Origin: Azadirachta indica
Lineage: Eukaryota > Streptophyta > Magnoliopsida > Sapindales > Meliaceae
Assembly: GCA_022749755.1 (NCBI GenBank)
Contig: CM040446.1
Location: 11,866,367-11,930,366 of the forward strand
Reading direction: 5' to 3'
Length of the DNA: 64,000 bases
Part shown: in pieces, positions 25,719-39,600 of the stretch
Layout of the letters: every line of letters begins with the position of its first letter
Numbering within the stretch: the stretch's first letter is position 1
Notes under the pieces: model-generated
Seen by the model: only the letters and a program-made list of their open reading frames with translations
Told to the model about the DNA's origin: nothing
The model's database searches: none
Position numbers and translations under genes: made by a program

Positions 25719-27924
25719 ATGACTATCCTCATTGAGCAGCCTGAGTTTGTTGGTATTGTCTTTGTCTCTTTCTTTCCTTTTTTTTTTTTTTTTTTTTTTT
25801 TTATTCTTCTTATATTTAATGCATTTGTAAGAGACGTATGGGAGTATAGCTATGGCCCATGGAAATAGAGAAAACGCTTTTTATAAGCACTTTTCTTATG
25901 GTCATGATTATGCCCTAAATCAAACTTTTATTTGTTTATGATCAGGATCACAAGTTGATCAAGATCAGAACGTTCAGGAGCAAAGCAATGAGTTGGTATT
26001 GGATGGAGGATTTGCGGTACCAAAAACTCTGCAAACTGATGGATTTGTTGCACCAGAGATCAATTCTTTTGGTCACTCCTTCAGGTTTTTTACCCTTTTG
26101 TCTCTTTAATTCAGTTTTTGACAATTTTCCTAATGCGGACATATGACTAATAAAAACGTACGTCTTCTAGGGATTATGATGCAGAAAGCGAAAGGCAAAA
26201 GAGTGTGGAGGAATTCTATCGGTTGCAGCACATTAACCAAACATATGACTTTGTAAGCATCGTTTCAAATACGTTGGGTTTAATTTATTTTCTACATGGA
26301 ACATGGCTTGTATTTCGATATGTTCTTTAAATTTTGAATGCATGCAGGTGAAGAGAATGAGGGAAGAGTATGCGAAGTTGGACAAAGCTGTGATGAGCAT
26401 ATGGGAATGCTGTGAACTCCTGAATGAAGTTGTTGATGAAAGTGATCCTGATTTGGATGAGCCTCAAATTCAGCACTTGTTGCAGTCTGCCGAAGCAATT
26501 AGGAAGGATTATCCCGATGAAGATTGGTTGCACTTGACTGCTCTCATTCATGGTATCTATCCGTGTTACGATGCTTTGATTCTCATGATTTTAAGAATAT
26601 CTTGCTCTTCTCTGTTCATACTCTATTAAAATAAGTTCTGTCCAGTAAAAACAGGTTGAGTAACCATTAAGACATAGATTACCATTCAACAGAGTTGTAA
26701 TATTTAAGTAATTCCATCACAATTTCTTATGTGCCAAGATGATTTAGTCAATATTGGTCATAAAGATCTGAAGATACAAGTAAAATTTTGTCATGTGGTA
26801 ATATAATTAATTAATTAACTTGTTCTTCTATTGCTTTCAGATCTTGGAAAGGTTCTTACTCTTCCTCAGTTTGGAGGGCTTCCTCAATGGGCTGTTGTCG
26901 GTGAGTATTGTATTTTGACTGCAAAAACAATGCATCCTTTACAGTTCCTTTCAAGTGATTTTAATTAAAAGGTTGATTTCAATATTGTAGGGGACACATT
27001 CCCTCTCGGATGTGCTTTTGATAAAGCCAATGTGCACCACAAGGTATTTGATTTCTCTTCCACACCTTGGAAAATTTGACCTTCAAAGATGTGGTAGCTA
27101 TAAGTCTAAGAAAATTTTCTTACGTTTGCTGCAGTATTTCAAGGAAAATCCTGACTACAACAATCCTGCCTACAACACCAAGAATGGAGTTTACTCTGAA
27201 GGCTGCGGCCTCGACAACGTGGTGATATCATGGGGACATGATGACTACATGTACCTGGTATATTTTGTGCACTCTCTATCTGGACTTCGAATTAATTTGA
27301 TCACAATCACTGCAGGCTACTGAAGTACTGGAATTTAGCTAATTGTTGCTGCTGTGAAATCTCTGCAGGTTGCCAAGGAGAATGGAACAACTTTACCTTC
27401 AGCTGGCTTGTTCATTGTCCGATATCACTCCTTCTATCGTAAGGATTTCTGACATAATCCTCCATAGATTTGGTAAATAGTTGAGTATACTATGATTTGT
27501 TCCAACTAACAAACATGTTATTCGATTTTCTCTACGCAGCTTTACACAAGGAGGGAGCTTACACACACCTAATGAACGAGGAGGATAAGGAGAACCTGAA
27601 GTGGCTCCATATATTCAAGTAAGTTTTGTGCCTTTTCTATCAACTTGTTTCCTCTTATCTTATGAGTATTACATCAATCACATAAACTGATAACCGTGTT
27701 ACATGTTTTAAAATCATTTGCAGCAAGTATGATCTCTACAGCAAAAGCAAAGTTCTAGTTGATGTTGAAAAAGTCAAGCCATACTATCTTTCCCTTATCG
27801 AGAAAGTGAGCACCTTATTTCTTGTTCTTGGGTTGAAACCATTCTAAATCTTCACCTTTATGTTTGTTTACTAAACTGTGTATTTAATTTGTTGCAGTAT
27901 TTCCCTCCAAAGCTGAGATGGTAA
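25719..27924 (+). CDS. MIOX: Inositol oxygenase (MIOX), intact
   Basis: Eleven exons: 25719-25752, 25946-26084, 26171-26252, 26348-26552, 26841-26900, 26991-27043, 27135-27257, 27369-27438, 27540-27618, 27724-27805 and 27898-27924. All introns are GT-AG and the coding total is 954 bases, giving 317 residues, normal for plant MIOX. It oxidises myo-inositol with O2 to D-glucuronate in the cytosol, feeding UDP-glucuronate for cell-wall polymers. The start [10 protein letters not shown] is the typical N-terminus of the plant family. Di-iron ligand motifs are visible: the His-Asp pair across the exon 4/5 junction (LIHDLGKVL), [14 protein letters not shown] and [19 protein letters not shown] and RYHSFYPLHK are also conserved. 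The C-terminus is YFPPKLRW. An AATAAA-like signal lies near 28090. It is the head-to-head paralogue of the gene at 16600-18613, with identical lengths for exons 3-11. Confidence 0.96.
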
Positions 27925-28149
27925 TGTCCACCAAGTGAGTGATGTACAAAAGTATCAATATGATGGAGTTTATTGGTTATTACTGGACAAATGAGGATTG
28001 CGGCATATTGTTTGAAGGAAGAGGCACCCACAGTTTGATGGTTTACTTATGTGCTAATTATTATTATTACTATTTTTATGTTATAAGGTGTATAATAAAT
28101 AATTAATGCATATGTACAATCGTATATTTTCTTCTCCTTGTGTAATATG

Positions 28150-29358
28150 AAGAGTTAATGTACTGCATTTTCCAATATATATGTACTCTTTTCTTCAATC
28201 AGCTTCTATTAGATTGTTGTAATGGTTATGTTGATCAATGGTTCCTACAATTTTTCAGTACTGGGCTAACCAGTTCTGTTGAAAAATAGTTTTCAATGAA
28301 TATTGCCAGTGACTATAGGATCCAAATCCAATAATATTCCGTTCTACATTGGCCAAGAGATAGTTAAGTCAGCATTCAAAGTTCAGAACAGGTCCCGTCA
28401 ACTTTTGCAGTAATTATTAAGTATCTGGGATAAATATCAGAAGGAAGAGATAAGCGCTCCGAGAATAAATTATTAAAGGAAAGAAAAATATCAATACAGA
28501 AAGCTACAAGCGATTACTTAATTAGTTAATGAAGATACAAATTACTTCTAATCGTTGGTTGGAATTTCAAAATATATTAAGGTGAGAAATTGGCATGAAG
28601 TTGTTCAGATTGAGACTGCTGGAAAGCTAACTAGTGAAATAACGAAGATAAACAAGTCAAGTGGGTCTAAGTACATAACAGCGATTTGAAGAAGAAAGAG
28701 AATTAATCTACTGATCATGTCATGTTTGGTTCCTTAATTAAAAGTAAAAGTAAAAGTTAGTCGGTTTTCAAAAGCAACTGGCGGCCGGTTTCAGAAATTA
28801 AAGACAAGACATGGAGATTAGGTGTCAAGTTTATATATTGCATTTGATAAACCATGGGACAGACGGAAACTTCATTGAGATTAACAATGTCAGAAGGATA
28901 TCATATCTTTTTCATTTTTCATTTTTCTAATGGTTTAACGCTGGAACTCTTGAATTCTAGTTTAAGTGAGCTTGAATCCAAAGTTTTGAACACCCAAATA
29001 AGCTATTACTTTATTAACAAGTGGTTTTTATACAATAAGGCAAAAAATATTTTCTAAGTAATTGATGATTTTCCAAATTTTTTTAGTTTAATTGAGCTAA
29101 ATTATTATTAAAATATATTTGATACTGTTCACTTCTTTCAATTTTAAAAGCAAATTACAAAAAAAAAGTAGTTAATACTACTTAACTTTTAGTGGAACTT
29201 ACTTTTTATACTAGCAATAAATTTTCAGAGTTCTCGTCTCATAGTAGTTGTAATTTTAAAATCATTGTTTCTTAATTTAAAATATATCCTTAATTTCTTC
29301 AAATATTTAAGAGATTATAATTTATTTGTTTAATATAAAATACGAAATCTCATAGACA
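28150..29358. other. Intergenic stretch after MIOX
   Basis: No gene is supported. A 67-codon frame at 28854-29057 has no recognisable motif. The sequence is AT-rich with short simple repeats. Confidence 0.6.
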
Positions 29359-30041
29359 GTGTTTGTCTTTTTTGTTTAATATCTATATATGATTGAAATT
29401 TGAATTTAACTTAAATCTGAATTTGAATGATATGTTTGTTTTTTATTTTAAAGCATTTGAAAATAAATATTAAATTATTTGTTTTGATAAAATAAAAAGT
29501 TTGAAAATTGATATTTTGATATATGTATATATCTTTTTAAATAATATACTTATATTTAAATAATTTTGATTATATTAGCATAATAATAAATAAAAAAATT
29601 AATAAATTATATTAATATATATTATTTATTTGTTTGATATATTTTTTTTAAAAAATAATTTCTAATAAATAATATAAAAATTAAATAAAAATAATAAATC
29701 GTATTATAATATAATTGTAATTATGTAAATATACAAATTTATTACAATAATTAAAGTATAAAATAAGTAAGATTGAGAAGACAAATAAAAAGAACACACA
29801 ATATAGAAGAGATATGTTAAGAATAGTTAAATAGAATTTTAACTTTATTAATAAATAATTTAATAAAATAAGAATATTTTTAAAAAATAAAAATATTTAA
29901 ATATTTAAATAGTTGTTTATTCAGATTTAAGTTAAAATTTTTAATTTAATTATATTCAAATATAAGTTAAAAATAAATAACTTTTAAAGATTTAAATAAT
30001 TATATTTAGATTTTAATTTTTTAAAAAAAAAACAAACAATT
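29359..30041. mobile_element. MITE-like AT-rich element, about 680 bases
   Basis: The ends are imperfect inverted repeats: GTGTTTGTCTTTTTTG on the left and ATTGTTTGTTTTTTTTT on the right in reverse complement. Inside them an 18-base perfect inverted repeat, TTTAACTTAAATCTGAAT, occurs at 29405-29422 and in opposite orientation at 29919-29936. The interior is almost pure AT and non-coding. It lies about 600 bases upstream of the large glycine-rich-protein gene. Confidence 0.5.
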
Positions 30042-30622
30042 CCGCGGCAAATTTATCGGTAAACCCTGTTAGAGTAAAATAATAATCGAAGTAGAAACCG
30101 CGAACAATAGATATGCATGAAAGTTTGGTGGGGCAAAACAATTTGAGGAGTCCATGTCCAACGACTGTCCATTATTGTGGGCCCATGATCGGCATCCAGT
30201 TTGATCAAAACGGATCATAATTTAAAGCCCAAAAAGAAAAGCCAACCTGAAGATGTATGTTCCAGCCCGTATTTACAGACAGGCCTTAGAATTCTACACG
30301 CGTGCTTGTGCTGCACATGTGCTTCCACCGAGCGTCCATCTGTTCAGTTCACCTCTCTTCACTTCTTTCCTTCCCTGTTCATCGTCTCCCTTGCTGTTTT
30401 AGTTTCACAATCACCCCATTTTATTTAATTTATCCTCCGAAAAATAGAAGATTCACAATCTTATACCTGAATTTGCAGTTCTACCCTTTATTTATGCATA
30501 TCCAATTCATTCACTACTCTGTAAATCTCTCCTTGCTATTAGATAATCTCTGTATATATATCATCACTTCACTTTTATATATTTGTTTATTTGAATCTAT
30601 GTAATGAGTTTCTCTTCTCTAA

Positions 30623-33600
30623 ATGGCTCCAAATTTCCTTATATTTACCATTTTAGCCTTCTTTACCGTTAACTTTTCCTTATCTCTCGATCAAAATGAT
30701 TTCTCGGTGATCGGCTTAGGTGACGATTCACTATTTCACGGCGATTACTCGCCTCCTTCGCCACCACCGCCTATAGCGCCACCTCATCCTCCGTCTCTCA
30801 CATGCCGGAGTGACCTTAACGGTATCGGTACTCTTGACACCGTTTGCCAGCTCAATTCCAGCTTAACCTTTCAAAACGATAATGTTTACGTAGAAGGATC
30901 TGGAAGCTTCCATATACTTCCAGGTGTAACCTTAAACTGTCGGATTCTAGGTTGCTCGATAACGATCAACGTTACTGGTGAATTCGTGTTAGGTCAAAAC
31001 TCAGCTATTATTGCAGGGACTGTTTATGTTTCTGCATTTAATGCGAGTTGCTTATCCGGTTCGGTGGTAAACGTGACTGGCTTAGCCGGTGAGCCGCCGG
31101 CTCAGACTAGTGGGACACCGGATGGAGTGCAGGGCGCCGGTGGGGGCCACGGAGGGAGAGGTGCGAGTTGCGTGGTGGATAACATGAAGTTGCCGGACGA
31201 TGTGTGGGGAGGAGACGCGTACTCGTGGTCTTCCTTAGAGGAGCCGTGGAGTTACGGGAGTAAAGGGGGAACCACGAGTAAAGGGGAGAAGTTTGGGGGA
31301 GAAGGTGGTGGGAGGATTCGATTTGAGATTGTGAATGAGATTGAGGTTAGTGGTAGTTTGTTGGCGGATGGCGGCGATGGTGGTGTTAAAGGTGGTGGAG
31401 GCTCAGGTGGCAGCATTTTTATCGAAGCTCATAGAATGTAAAGTTTACTATTATTATTTGATTTGGATAGTTTACTTTGACGCAGTGGTTTCATAATTTC
31501 TCGTTTATATTTGTTTTCTGTTGTTGATTGCTGATTCTGAGGCAATGGAGTTGTCTGAGTTCAGTAGCTGCATCTATGCATCTTTTTCAAAAATTTTCAT
31601 GTCCTGTTTAAGTTAACTATCTATGTTACGGTTTTTGAGTCATCACATGGGATTAAAGGTGAGTTGAGGATGTAAAATTTACTCACGTTAAATAATATCT
31701 GGAAGAAGAGTTTTGTGGTTATTCTGACCATAGTTTGCACATATTTTACTAGTATAAATATCATGGATAAGATTTACGAGGCATAATATGAATTTTTGGG
31801 TGGTAGTGAAGTTGGCTAGGAGTGAAGTTCATACCATAAAACAATATAATTTTGAAATGAACCTGGCTTCAGTAAGAAAAGCTTAATAATTCATGTTGCA
31901 TAGTCTCTTTAAGAGGAATTTTTTGTCATCTTGGAAATATCGGTGGACTTTCTTAGGACAAGCATGGAGCTGTAAGTAGAATGAAAAAGTATGTTCAAAT
32001 TAACTGAGTTTTGAAAGAGGGAATTTTCATGGAGACACTGATGATCTTTGTTCTTGGGTGTGTCTTTTTTGGGAGTTGTCTAGTTATATACCCATGGTTA
32101 CTTGGTGTATATGCTTAATTAGATATATTAACTAATTGGTTTACGTGCTAAGTATCAATGACAAGAAGGTGTTTTAGTCTCGGAACAAGCTGAGATAGCT
32201 AGAATAAGATTCAATTTTTGGATTTCAAACGTTGTAGATTATTGATTATGAAAATTGGTTTCTCTTTTATCTTAGAAATGTGGCACGCAGTAGGTCACCA
32301 TAGGCAACTAAAGTTGCACAACCTTTGGTATATTTCTGCTGGCATGATTGTTTGAACTTTCATAGTTGGTTCATTGATCATAATTGGAGAAATAAAGTCA
32401 AATATTGCAAGGGTAAGAGTTCTTGGGCGATGTGAGTGCCAATCAAGGGTAAAGAATTGATTATTCATAGAACTGTGCTCATGAAGGCTTCTTTCTCTGT
32501 TTGATTTAGTAACTTCCTAGAGAAACTCCCGGGGCTGGTATGTTTGCTTGTATTATAAGATGTAATGACACAAAATAGGATGTAGCGTCAATTTGATAGC
32601 AAGATTGAATGTCGGTTAAGGTTGTGTCCAAGAAATTGTGATGACACCAATTTACGTGTTTTGGTGGGTGGAAAGGTAGAAACTGAAGAGGACATCTTGA
32701 ATGAAGTTAAAGCTGGATGAACATTATTTGTCAATACATATCAATGAAATAGAGGGGAAAATTGTGGATTGTAGAATGCTAGACATCATATACAAATTAA
32801 AGAATTTATTTATGGAATGGATATCATGTAGAGGACTGATAGGATTCTAAAGGACAGAAATAATTATTCTTTTGATAACTTAGATATGGGATTTGTATAA
32901 AACTTTTGGTATAAACTTTCCTTTTGAGGATGGGGAAGACCAAAAGGCATGGAGATTTCTATCAATGTGATTTATAATGTAGTTCTGTCTGAAAAACCCA
33001 GCCTGTGGTTAATTCAAGTTGGTCATCATCTTTCACTTTATAGTTTGAAATAAAGCAGCCATGAGCCTGCATGTTGCCTTACAGTGGTTTCTAGGGGCTA
33101 TGTGCTTTTTTTGTTCCAGATTCACTTTTTCTTAGGGTGATGAGGAAGTTGAATATACACTGGCAAGTTTATCACCTTCATCGAACCCCTCAAGGCTTTA
33201 AAATAGTAGCTGAGGGCTCTCTTTTGTGTTCCTGTTTTCTTCTTTGTTTTATCTTTTGAAATATTTGCTCAAATAGAATAGAAGTAAAGCGGGTAGAAAA
33301 AGAAGAAAGAAACGGAAACATTGTTCTAAATAAGTAGAATAAGTTGTACATGTTTCGCATTTCTGCATAGGATAGATGATGACCTTAATTAGAAAATTCT
33401 TTGATTTGCTTGAGAGTCCTAATTTCTTGAGCTTTGATTCCATTATGTGACCCTAGAAATTTTGATAACTTATGAATTTGGGATGCTTCTTATGTGAGGG
33501 TTTTCTATATTGCTTTTTCAAATATTAATTGGACATATTATGGTTTCTACCAAACTGTTTTAAGAAGTTATGTCAAGATATTTGGATAGTTAAAGGATTT

Positions 33601-36600
33601 ATTCTTTTTGGAGGCAAATATCTCTGGACTATTGTTGATGGTATTGACTTATTTCAATAATCTGGTGAAAGGATAATATAAACACAAAAAGATTATGATT
33701 TCATTTTCCGAGTGGAATGGTATAATGGATCATCAAGTCTGTTATTCTCTTGTTTTGTGTTGGTCTCATTTTTGGGCTTTTTAGTCTCTCACTTTTAAAT
33801 TTTTTGAGTCACAGGATAGCCAGCTTTACTTTTAACAACTGTCCATAAAAAGGCTTAGAATTTTGCTTGACTTAGAACCTTCCTCTGTGAAGAGCAGGAC
33901 TGGAAATGGTAAAATAAGTGCCTCTGGGGGAAATGGATTTGCTGGAGGTGGTGGTGGAAGAGTTTCTATCGATGTTTTCAGCAGGCATGATGAAACGGAA
34001 GTTTTTGTTCATGGTATGTTTGTGACAGTTACTTTTTTTTTTCAAAGAAAACTATTGTTAACCTTGCTGTTTTGGGTGACTTTAGAGAAAGAAAAGCATG
34101 TAGATTTAATGTAGAGCATGTATTGTTGTTTGTATTTGAAATCTTATGTTTCTAACTCCAACCTGTTTACAAACTATTTCTTTTTATTTTGATTCCTCGA
34201 AGCCACTAAAGTTTGGTAAGTTCTATTGAGTATTATGTTTTGTGCCAATTTTTCCAGTGTTTCTAAGGCTTTAATAAAATGATTGTGGGTTTTCTTTTAC
34301 TATATGCTAATAATATGAGCCTTCTCCCATTTGTACTCTCCCTAATAGTAGAGGAGCTTCATCTCATCCTGTTTGCTTTATTTTATCTCTTTTAATATAT
34401 GTAAAAATATATTATATCACCAGAAATAAAAATAACTCCTAAATAAGCTTTACTGTTCCTACATCATTTGTGATATTCTTTGTAGGCGGAAGGAGTTTTG
34501 GGTGTCCTGAAAATGCAGGTGCTGCAGGAACATATTATGATGCTGTGCCTCGGAGGCTTATTGTTAGCAATAACAACCTGCCCACAAATACTGACACGCT
34601 TCTTTTAGAGTTTCCCAAACAGCCACTTTGGACAAATGTTTATATTCGGGACAATGCGAAGGCTTCTGTTCCTTTGTTTTGGAGTCGTGTTCAGGTCAGT
34701 GAAGAATTAACTATTGTCTCCTTGTTTGGATTCATTCTATCGTTATTGGCTATTCTAGGTGTGGCTCTTTTTTCTTGTTGCTGTTAAACAATTATTTTAC
34801 CATATTTTTTCATAATGTTTAATACTTTGTAAGGTCGCGTAGGCTAAGAAAGTATTGAGGAAACTTTTTTTTTTTTCAGGTTATATCTAGGCTGGCTTAG
34901 TTATCTACAAATGCTCTGTAACAGTTTTGAGATGTAAATCATTTTCTTTGATTTTGATGTATGTGCTACTTGACATTCAATTTTATTGCATTATATAGGT
35001 TCGAGGACAAATTCATTTATCATGCGGAGCAGCCCTAAGTTTTGGGCTTGCGCATTATGCCTCATCTGAATTCGAATTGCTGGCAGAAGAGCTCTTAATG
35101 AGTGATTCAGTTGTCAAGGCAAGTAATAAGCACTTAACAACTTCTCACTCTCCCGCCATATCAGGACAGCAGTGATTGCAAATTTGTTGCTTTTTATTTG
35201 GGTTTTGCATATTTTATCAGCCAAATGTTACCATCAAAAATTCATTCCACCATTTATAGGTTCTTTTTCGCTTGTTTTAACCTGTCCCTGTGCTGGCAAA
35301 TTTTTCCATCCACTCCAGAACGAATCTATTCTGCTTCTCCACTTTGTAGGCTTTATTCCAATTACACTAGCTTTTGGCAGGATTGTTAAATTGTTTCAAC
35401 CTCCTAAGTACACATATTTCCTGAAATATGTTTCAATAGTGAAAGTCAAATGAGCATGCAAATAGACTGGAACAAGAAACATAATGTTATATAGTTGTTG
35501 TTAGGGATTGGCTGGTATGCATTAATGTAATGTTACAACCACCCACACGGAACTTGAGAACTCCAACATCAAAGTTGAAATCCCAACTTAATATTCTGAC
35601 ACAAAATTGATCCCCAATATACAAACTTGAAATCTTAGTCTCCTCTTATAATATCTATCAAAATATCTCCACTGCTTTTGAATGTAGACACAATTATATA
35701 CTGATCTTTATCTCTTTTCTCTCTCAAACAATTTCTTTTGGCCTCAAATATTGAGCTTCACATGTTTGTGTGATTATGGAATGTTCTTTGTCTCTTTAAG
35801 ATGATTATTATTTTTATTGTTATTGTTGTTATTTTCTGAATGCATGTTTATTCTCTTGAAGATCCTGCTGTAAGTGAAGATCTGCTTTGCTGATATCTTT
35901 TCTTTGTTGCTGCTAAACAATATAAATTTCTGATGCATTTTTTGTCTGCACTTAATTTCTGTTCAGTTTCCTCTGGGTTTCGTGCCATGTAAAGCTGCAG
36001 TCAATAGAATCATCGTATATTATAGTTATCATTATATTGATAACTGTTGAAAAATAGGAGGAAAAATAATTTTATTAGATCTGAAAAATACACTTACATG
36101 TACACAGCCTTAAGGGACTATAAAAAGAATTCTCTAGGAATAAAAAAGGAAACTATCTACCGTAATCAATCCTATAATTGAAAAGATTTGAATCTCTTTC
36201 CTACTTAAATTATACACACATTAATTCATTCCTAATAATCTGGGATTATAATAGCTGTACATTCTAACACTCCCCCTCAAGCTGGAGAATAGATATCTTC
36301 CATTCCCAGCTTGGAAATAATCTCATGAAAATTTGCACTGTTGAGTCCTTTGGTCAGGACATCTGCCAATTGATTTCGAGAAGGCACATACGACATGCAG
36401 ATCAGACCACATTCTAACTTTTCCTTGATGAAATGTCGGTCTATCTCAATGTGTTTTGTCCTGTCATGTTGAACAGGATTATGAGCAATGTTTATTGCTG
36501 ACTTGTTATCACAATAAAGCTTCATAGGTCCTTCCCACTTGATCTTTAAATCATCTAGGATGATTTTCAACCATAATAATTCTGAACTCTGATTCTGCGC

Positions 36601-39600
36601 TAGACCTTGCCACAACATTTTGTTTTTTACTTCTCCATGTTACCAAATTACCCCCAAGAAACATGCAGTAGCCAGAAGTAGACCTCCTATCCATGGATGA
36701 TCCTGCATAATCAGCATCTGTATAGACTTCTAAAGTCAGTTCAGCTTTTCTTTTGAACAAAACTCCGTTACCTAGGCTGCCTTTCAAGTAATGAAGTATT
36801 CGATAGGCAGCCTGCAAATGTACCTCCCTTGGATCATGCATAAACTGACTAATCACACTTACTGAATATGCTATGTCTGGTTGGGTATGAGCAAGATAGA
36901 TAAGCTTTCCTACCAACTTTTGATACATTTCTTTATCTACAGTTGCATCTTCTTTTGCTTCCCCAAGTTTATGGTTAGGCTCAATAGGAGTAGCTACTGG
37001 TTTACAAGCAAGTTTTCCTGTTTCCTTTAATAGGTCTGTCACATACTTTTGTTGTGAAATAAAGATGCCCTGTCTTGAATATGCAACCTCAATCCCAAGA
37101 AAATATTTTAATCTCCCAAGCTCTTTTATCTCAAATTCCTTCATTAGACACTCTTTCAGAACTTGTTTCTCTTTCTCATCATTTCCAGTAACAATTATAT
37201 CATCAATATATACCAAAAGAACTATAACTCCCCCTGAGTTAGAGTGCTTGATGAACAATGTGTGATCTCCTTGACTTTGTTTAAAACCTGTGGATTTCAT
37301 TACTTTAGCAAATCTCCCAAACCAAGCTCTAGGAGATTGCTTGAGTCCATATAAAGCCTTTCGTAGTCTACACACCTTATTAGTGGTTTCCTCTCCTCCA
37401 AAGCCTGGTGGTATGCTCATATATATTTCTTCTTCTAAATCTCCGTGTAAAAAGGCGTTCTTCACATCATACTGTTGGAGTTGCCAATTAAAATGGGCTG
37501 CCAATGACAGTAAAATCCTCACCGTATTCATCTTAGCTACGGGAGCAAATGTCTCTTGATAATCAATGCCATATGTTTGAGTGTAGCCCTTTGCAACCAA
37601 CCTTGCTTTATATCTTTCAAGTGAACCGTCAGCCTTGTATTTCAAAGTGAACACCCACTTGCATCCTACCAAATTTTTCCCTTTTGGTTGATCAACGATC
37701 TCCCATGTCTTGTTTTTTTCCAACGCATCCATCTCTTCTCTCATAGCATTCCTCCATTCCTTTTTGGATAATGCCTCAGATAAAGTGTTAGGGACAGATA
37801 TAGTATTTAGACTCATGATAAAATTCCTATAGGATGGTGAAAGATGTTTAAGAGACGCATAGTGAGATAATGGGTATAAAGGCCTTTTTGTGCATTCTCT
37901 GATGCCCTTTCTTATAGCAATAGGCAGATCAGAATTTGAATTTATTGTGTGTGGTTCAACAGGTTGTGCATGCAAAGTAGGCAAATCAGACTATTGTGTG
38001 TGGTTCAGTAGGTTGTGGATGCAAAGTTGAGTCAGAACTTACTGTATTTTCCTTAGGAGAGCTCGGATTGGAGTCTTGGACTTGTATTGGATCAGGAACA
38101 CTTGTTCTTCTTGAAAACACCTGTGGAAATCTATAAGAATCATAAATAGGTACAGAAACTTGAGTAGGGGCAGATTCTGGGATTGACCCTGGCAAAGATT
38201 GGGTAGATAGAGGTTCAGTAAATTTTGGGACTAACTCTGACACAGGTTGGACAGATACAGGTTTAGTGGACTCAACTGTGACATTTTGGTGAGGATCTTG
38301 AGATTTAAATGGAGCCGATGATAGATCAAGAGAGCCAAAGTCAAAGTTTTTATCTTCTATTAGTGAAATCTCCCCTTGAAGATTAGAGTGTGTGAAAAAA
38401 GGTTTGTTTTCAACAAAGGTAACATCTGCAGATATGTAAAACTTTCTTGAAGAAGGGTGATAACATTTGTATCCCTTTTGTGTAGATGAATAGCCAATAA
38501 ACACACATTTGATTGCTCTAGGATCTAATTTTCCTCTGTTGTGACTGTGAAGATGAACAAAAGAAGTACACCCAAAGACTCTAGGTATAAGACCATTTGA
38601 AGTTTTGAAGTGTGGATAAAAGTTGGAAAGGACTTCCATGGGAGTTCTAAAATCTAATACTGTTGAGGGTAGTCTATTAATTATGTGTGTGGCATTAAGG
38701 ACAGCTTCCCCCCAATAGTTTTTCGGAACATTCCCATGAAATAATAATGTTCGAGTGGTGTTAAGTAAATGGCCATTTTTCCTTTCTGCAACTCCGTTTT
38801 GCTGTGGTGTGTTTATGCATGATGACTCATGAATGATTCCCTCCTTTTGAAAGTAGGAAGATAAAACTTGATTAAAAAAATCTCGTGCATTGTCAGACCT
38901 AAATCTTTTAATTTTTACCCCAAATTGATTTTGAACCATTGAATGGAAATTAGAAACAACACTATCTACATCAGATTTATGTTTGAGCAGAAAGATCCAG
39001 GTGACACGAGTACAATCATCAATTAGAGAAACAAACCACCGTGACCCCGAAATATTTGCAATTGTAGATGGCCCCCCAATATCACTGTGAATCAAATCAA
39101 AAGGATGAGAACATCTATCATTACTAATAGGAAAAGATACACGAGTATGTTTTGCAAGCTCACAAACATCACAATGAAAATTTGTAAGATCTAATCCCTT
39201 AAACAAAGTAGGAAACAAAACTTTTAAAACTTTAAATGACGGATGACCAAGACGAAAGTGATAAAGCCAAATGGTGTCTTTATTTGAGGAACTAAGTAGG
39301 GACACGAACAATTTATTCATGTTTTTCTTTGAGGGACTGGGTGTTTCGAGATAGTATAGTCCATTCTTCTCCTTAGCAAGTCCAATCCTCCTCCCCGAAT
39401 CCTGGTCCTGAAAAACACAATAAGACGGACAGAAATTTGCATGACATCTTAGGTCTTTCATAAGTTTTTGAATTGAAACAAGATTGGCAGACAACTTTGG
39501 CACATGAAGGACATCTTTTAGAATAATAGAAGGTGTGACACAAATATCCCCTAAACCTGCAACAGTAGCAAGAGAACCATTTGCTACAACAATTTTCCTA

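Noticed and set aside
31438..33897. Possible nested gene in the 2.46-kb intron 1
   Set aside because: Only short frames with no domain, no promoter and no splice series. Ordinary intron sequence.
37065..37559. Plus-strand frames inside the copia element
   Set aside because: They are antisense shadows of the reverse transcriptase region.
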